The position numbers were made by a program, and so were the translations under genes. A DNA stretch of 15,769 nucleotides from assembly GCA_964489135.1 (NCBI GenBank), contig CAZAXK010000012.1:1-15769 (forward strand), written 5' to 3'. This stretch comes from JBBTQZ01 sp964489135 (GTDB lineage: Bacteria; Patescibacteriota; Minisyncoccia; Phycocordibacterales; WO2-35-19). This document shows positions 13,216-15,769 of this stretch, piece by piece. The number at the start of each line of letters is the position of its first letter. Within the stretch, counting starts at the first letter, position 1. Below the pieces are notes generated by a model. That model saw only the letters and a list, made by a program, of their open reading frames with translations, had not been told where the DNA came from and did not search any database.

Positions 13216-14153
13216 TGGAAATAGACAAATACAAGCAAAGCGACAAGACTCGCTATTTGGCGTCGGAATATGAACGACTGCTAAGAGAGGAACAAGAGGT
13301 CTTGGAGCTACAAAAGCAAGATGGTATGGGGGAGCTTGCAGAAGGCGACCTCCTAGCTCTTCGTGCCCAAAAGGACGCCCTTGTGGTACAAATGGACGAA
13401 ATTCTGAAGGAAGAAGAAGAGGAGGAAGAATTCCCTAATGAAATCGTTCTTGAGGTCAGAGCGGGTGTTGGTGGTGAAGAAGCCGCACTCTTTGCCGAGG
13501 AATTGGCCAATATGTATCGCAAATATGCCGAGATCAAAGGCTGGTCGGTAAGAGTTTTGGACGAGGCGGACTCACCGCTCGGTGGTTACAAGGAAGCCAG
13601 CTTCGAAATTCGAGGTAGGGGAGTTTATGAGATGCTTCGATTTGAAACAGGTGTGCACCGGATTCAGCGCGTTCCAGCAACTGAAAAGTCTGGACGGGTC
13701 CACACTTCCACCGCGTCGGTCGCAATCCTGCCCATACGTAAGCGAACCAAAGTTGAAATAAACGAGAGCGATTTGGAGGTAACCTTCTCACGCGCTGGGG
13801 GTAAAGGCGGTCAAAATGTGAACAAGGTTGAGACTGCAGTCCGTCTCACCCACAAGCCAACTGGTATAGTTATAAGCTGTCGGGCAGAGCGAAGCCAACA
13901 GGCCAACAGAGAAAAGGCCATGGCCATTCTCGAGGCCAAACTTGATGAGATGAAGCGCGAAGAAGAGGATCGCAAATATGCCCACGAGCGTAAGAACCAG
14001 ATTGGCAACGTCGACCGAAGCGAAAAGATACGGACCTACAACATTCTTCAGGATCGGATCACTGACCACCGTATACAGAAGAGTTGGCACAATATAGAGA
14101 ACATAATGAAGGGTAATATAGACGCGATTCTCGCTGATTTGCAAAGCGCATAA
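13215..14153 (+). CDS. prfA: Peptide chain release factor 1, shortened N-terminus
   Basis: RF1 reads UAA and UAG and triggers peptide release. The 312-aa protein carries the codon-reading tripeptide PAT (154-156) in HRIQRVPATEKSG, the RF1 type (RF2 has SPF), followed by GRVHTSTASVAI. The catalytic GGQ lies at 198-200. The C-terminal RSEKIRTYN and RITDHRI are also RF1-like. It is about 45 residues shorter than the usual 360; the loss is in the N-terminal helical domain, which is reduced and has a Glu run (EEEEEEEF). The segment GGKGGQNVNKVETAVR differs from the standard RF1 GAGGQHVN and looks like some RF2 proteins. The start overlaps the rpmE stop by one base; no earlier in-frame start was considered because the RF1-like part begins here. 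Confidence 0.94.
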   Translation: MEIDKYKQSDKTRYLASEYERLLREEQEVLELQKQDGMGELAEGDLLALRAQKDALVVQMDEILKEEEEEEEFPNEIVLEVRAGVGGEEAALFAEELANMYRKYAEIKGWSVRVLDEADSPLGGYKEASFEIRGRGVYEMLRFETGVHRIQRVPATEKSGRVHTSTASVAILPIRKRTKVEINESDLEVTFSRAGGKGGQNVNKVETAVRLTHKPTGIVISCRAERSQQANREKAMAILEAKLDEMKREEEDRKYAHERKNQIGNVDRSEKIRTYNILQDRITDHRIQKSWHNIENIMKGNIDAILADLQSA

Positions 14154-14167
14154 TACTCTGTTAATAT
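14139..14167 (+). promoter_or_regulatory. Promoter of rpsB-tsf, leaderless type
   Basis: TTGCAA (14139-14144), a 17-base spacer ending in TGT, and TAATAT (14162-14167) form an extended -10 promoter overlapping the end of prfA. ATG 14176 follows after 8 bases. An alternative -10, TATACT at 14165-14170, would be 5 bases from the ATG. Confidence 0.65.
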
Positions 14168-14175
14168 ACTCACCT

Positions 14176-14880
14176 ATGGTAACAAAAGACACAGAATCAA
14201 AATTGGACGGGCTGTTTCAAGCCGGCGCCCATTATGGATTTAGCAAAAGCCGAAGGCATCCATCGGCTGAAAAGTTTGTGTTCGGCTCAAAGAATAGAGT
14301 CGACATTTTTGATCTCGAAAAAACTGAAGAATCGCTTAAAAAAGCAGAAGAATTCGTAGCAAACTTGGCGTCTACTGGCGGAGTATTGCTTTTTGTGGGT
14401 GGCAAAAACGAGGCCAAGGAAATCATTGCCACCAACGCAGAAAAGATTGGCATGCCTTACGTTGCAAGTCGCTGGATCGGTGGTACCCTCACCAATTTCT
14501 CCCAAATCCGCAAGAGGGTAGACACGATGCTCGACCTTATAAATCAAAGAGAGAAAGGTGAACTAGGCAAGTACACCAAGAAAGAAAGATTGCTCATTGG
14601 TCGCGATATAGAGAAGCTACAAAGAATGTTTGGTGGAATTTCAACCATGACCAATCTGCCCAAAGCGCTGTTCATCATTGACCCACGTCACGAGGAAACA
14701 GCTGTCCACGAAGCCGAGACTCTCGGTATACCTGTCGTAGCGCTTTGCGGAACCGACAACGACTTTGCTAAAATAAAGTACCCGATCCCTGGCAACGACA
14801 GCAACCGCAAATCTATCGCCTATTTTGTAGAAAGAATAAAAAACGCTTATGATCACAACCGAGCAAATAAAAAAGCTTAG
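14176..14880 (+). CDS. rpsB: Ribosomal protein uS2
   Basis: uS2 joins the small subunit late in assembly. The 234-aa protein shows the family motifs FQAGAHYGFSKSRRHPSAEK near the N-terminus (standard form AGVHFGH), DIFDLEKTEESL, VASRWIGGTLTNF, the coiled-coil region KYTKKERLLIGRDIEKLQ, and FIIDPRHEETAVHEAETLGI, then a C-terminal NDSNRKSIAYF. Length is standard. The ATG at 14176 has no SD but lies 8 bases after an extended -10 box. Its last 32 bases overlap the start of tsf in another frame, an unusually long overlap for this conserved pair. Confidence 0.97.
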   Translation: MVTKDTESKLDGLFQAGAHYGFSKSRRHPSAEKFVFGSKNRVDIFDLEKTEESLKKAEEFVANLASTGGVLLFVGGKNEAKEIIATNAEKIGMPYVASRWIGGTLTNFSQIRKRVDTMLDLINQREKGELGKYTKKERLLIGRDIEKLQRMFGGISTMTNLPKALFIIDPRHEETAVHEAETLGIPVVALCGTDNDFAKIKYPIPGNDSNRKSIAYFVERIKNAYDHNRANKKA

Positions 14881-15301
14881 AGATGAGACTGGGGTGTCGG
14901 TGATGCAATGCCGAACCGCTCTTGAAGAGGCGGGGGGAGATATGGCCAAAGCCAAGGAAGTCTTGCAAAAGATTAGTCAGAAATCCGCCGAGAAGAAGGC
15001 AGATCGCGAGTTGGGCGGAGGGGTAGTAGTTTCCTATATTCATAATGGAGGGGCCGTCGGCGTGCTTCTGGAGGTACTCTGCGAAACTGACTTCGTAGCT
15101 AGAAACGAAGAGTTTAAGGCCGTGGGCAAGGATATCGCTATGCACATCGCTGCCATGAGCCCAGAAAGCAGAGAAGACCTTTTGGCCCAGGAGTTTATCA
15201 AAGACCCTTCTATCACTATAAAAAGCGTTTTGGAACAGGCCACTCAGAAGTTTGGAGAAAGGACTGGTATTGGACAGTTCGCTAGATTTTCTATAAAATA
15301 A
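14849..15301 (+). CDS. tsf: Elongation factor Ts, short form
   Basis: EF-Ts recycles EF-Tu by exchanging GDP for GTP. The 150-aa protein has the N-terminal UBA-like domain (TTEQIKKLRDETGVSVMQC, then LEEAGGDMAKAKEVL) and the core segment CETDFVARNEEF (about 78-89) with DIAMHIAA. It is about half the length of the E. coli protein and shorter than the Thermus one: only one core subdomain and a short FGERTGIGQFARF tail remain. The start at 14849 is required by the conserved N-terminus and lies 32 bases inside rpsB; only a weak AGAAAG is upstream, so translation is probably coupled to uS2. The 3' end contains the promoter of the next gene. Confidence 0.95.
   Translation: MITTEQIKKLRDETGVSVMQCRTALEEAGGDMAKAKEVLQKISQKSAEKKADRELGGGVVVSYIHNGGAVGVLLEVLCETDFVARNEEFKAVGKDIAMHIAAMSPESREDLLAQEFIKDPSITIKSVLEQATQKFGERTGIGQFARFSIK
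15271..15299 (+). promoter_or_regulatory. Promoter inside the end of tsf, leaderless type
   Basis: TGGACA (15271-15276, one mismatch from TTGACA), a 17-base spacer and TAAAAT (15294-15299) form a good promoter. ATG 15307 follows the -10 after 7 bases. Confidence 0.6.
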
Positions 15302-15306
15302 GCCCT

Positions 15307-15702
15307 ATGGCAACTATTGTCATATTCGGTGTATCCTTGGCGCTAGCTTTATTGTTACTTGCACTCAAGGCCGTATCTTTGAAAAAAGGCAGTGATACTT
15401 TTTTGCTTAGAGAGCTCGGCAAGCTTGATCCAAAGGCAGAAAAGCTTAGCCAATCGGCCAGGTTTCTTATCCTGCAGGCCATACAAACAGTTCGCTATAT
15501 CTTTTTGGTTTATATACCCAAGGTGATTGATGAGGAAACTGGCAGGTATAGAGAAAGCTTGGCTCAAAAGCTCGAGGTACAGCGCAATCTCTTGTTGGGC
15601 AAGAAGGAAATTCAAAACCGTGGTGCAGTATCCTTCTTCCTAAAGAAAATAGACGAGACAAAGCGCAATGGCCAAAGAGGCGAGATCAACGATAGTTTGT
15701 AG
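15307..15702 (+). CDS. Small single-pass membrane protein, unknown function
   Basis: The 131-aa protein begins with one clear membrane helix (about residues 3-24, IVIFGVSLALALLLLALKAVSL) followed by a charged soluble part rich in Lys, Glu, Arg and Leu that is probably helical. A second moderately hydrophobic stretch lies at about 52-71 (RFLILQAIQTVRYIFLVYIP) and may lie along or cross the membrane. No family is recognised. It follows tsf after 5 bases, has its own promoter signature inside tsf, and ends 11 bases before a tRNA. The proper start, the promoter and the lack of any competing frame support a real gene. Confidence 0.75.
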   Translation: MATIVIFGVSLALALLLLALKAVSLKKGSDTFLLRELGKLDPKAEKLSQSARFLILQAIQTVRYIFLVYIPKVIDEETGRYRESLAQKLEVQRNLLLGKKEIQNRGAVSFFLKKIDETKRNGQRGEINDSL

Positions 15703-15713
15703 GTTTGAATAAT

Positions 15714-15769
15714 GCCAGAATAGCTCAGTTGGTAGAGCACCCGTTTTGTAAACGGGCGGTCGTCGGTTC
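15714..15769 (+). tRNA. tRNA-Thr (anticodon UGU), cut by the window end
   Basis: The acceptor 5' strand GCCAGAA (15714-15720) is followed by the D arm GCTC...GAGC, an anticodon stem CCCGT/ACGGG enclosing loop TTTGTAA with anticodon TGT (reads ACA, threonine), a variable region, and the start of the T arm ending in GGTTC. The 3' part of the T arm and the acceptor lie beyond the window. Confidence 0.93.

Noticed and set aside
13215..14153. RF2 instead of RF1
   Set aside because: The GGQ neighbourhood is RF2-like, but the codon-reading tripeptide is PAT and the C-terminal motifs are RF1-like.

Overview
The window looks like a chromosome segment from a small-genome, host- or community-dependent bacterium of the Candidate Phyla Radiation (Patescibacteria), probably Parcubacteria-like. 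This is inferred from several traits together: very compact gene packing, almost no Shine-Dalgarno (SD) sequences, unusually short EF-Ts (150 aa) and RF1 (312 aa), transketolase split into two genes, divergent Rpe and class II aldolase, and a B12-dependent ribonucleotide reductase. No rRNA is present, so the lineage cannot be fixed. UGA is used as a stop codon (end of gap).

Layout: (1) 9-2306, class II ribonucleotide reductase, closed by a strong intrinsic terminator. (2) 2456-6657, a rightward central-carbon block: GAPDH, ribose-5-phosphate isomerase B, an Rpe-like protein, and the two transketolase halves. (3) 6658-6798, a structured non-coding stretch with crossing helices (possible H-type pseudoknot) and a 16-base segment nearly complementary to the usual 16S rRNA 3' end. 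(4) 6799-7812 (-), a PfkB-family sugar kinase, divergent from (5) 7874-8722, class II fructose-bisphosphate aldolase, which is followed after 1 base by (6) a GlcD/D-lactate-dehydrogenase-type FAD oxidase. That gene is interrupted by 100 Ns, but the flanks repeat the same 55 bases; removing the Ns and one copy restores a 558-aa reading frame, so the gap is an assembly artefact. (7) 10612-10836 (-), a small two-helix membrane protein. (8) 10928-15302, translation and cell-wall genes: bL25, a secreted coiled-coil/lytic transglycosylase, bL31, RF1, uS2 and EF-Ts. (9) 15307-15702, a small single-pass membrane protein, then a tRNA-Thr(UGU) cut by the window end.

How the genes work together: GAPDH, RpiB, the Rpe-like protein, transketolase and aldolase form a non-oxidative pentose-phosphate plus lower-glycolysis module. 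It would link pentoses, possibly from nucleosides, to glyceraldehyde-3-phosphate, with the PfkB kinase as a likely sugar entry step. No cobalamin gene is visible, so the reductase presumably uses imported B12.

The most striking regulatory pattern is that eight genes have a -10 box only 5-10 bases before the start codon, predicting leaderless or nearly leaderless mRNAs. In one case (11598-11631) the terminator hairpin of bL25 contains the start codon of the next gene.
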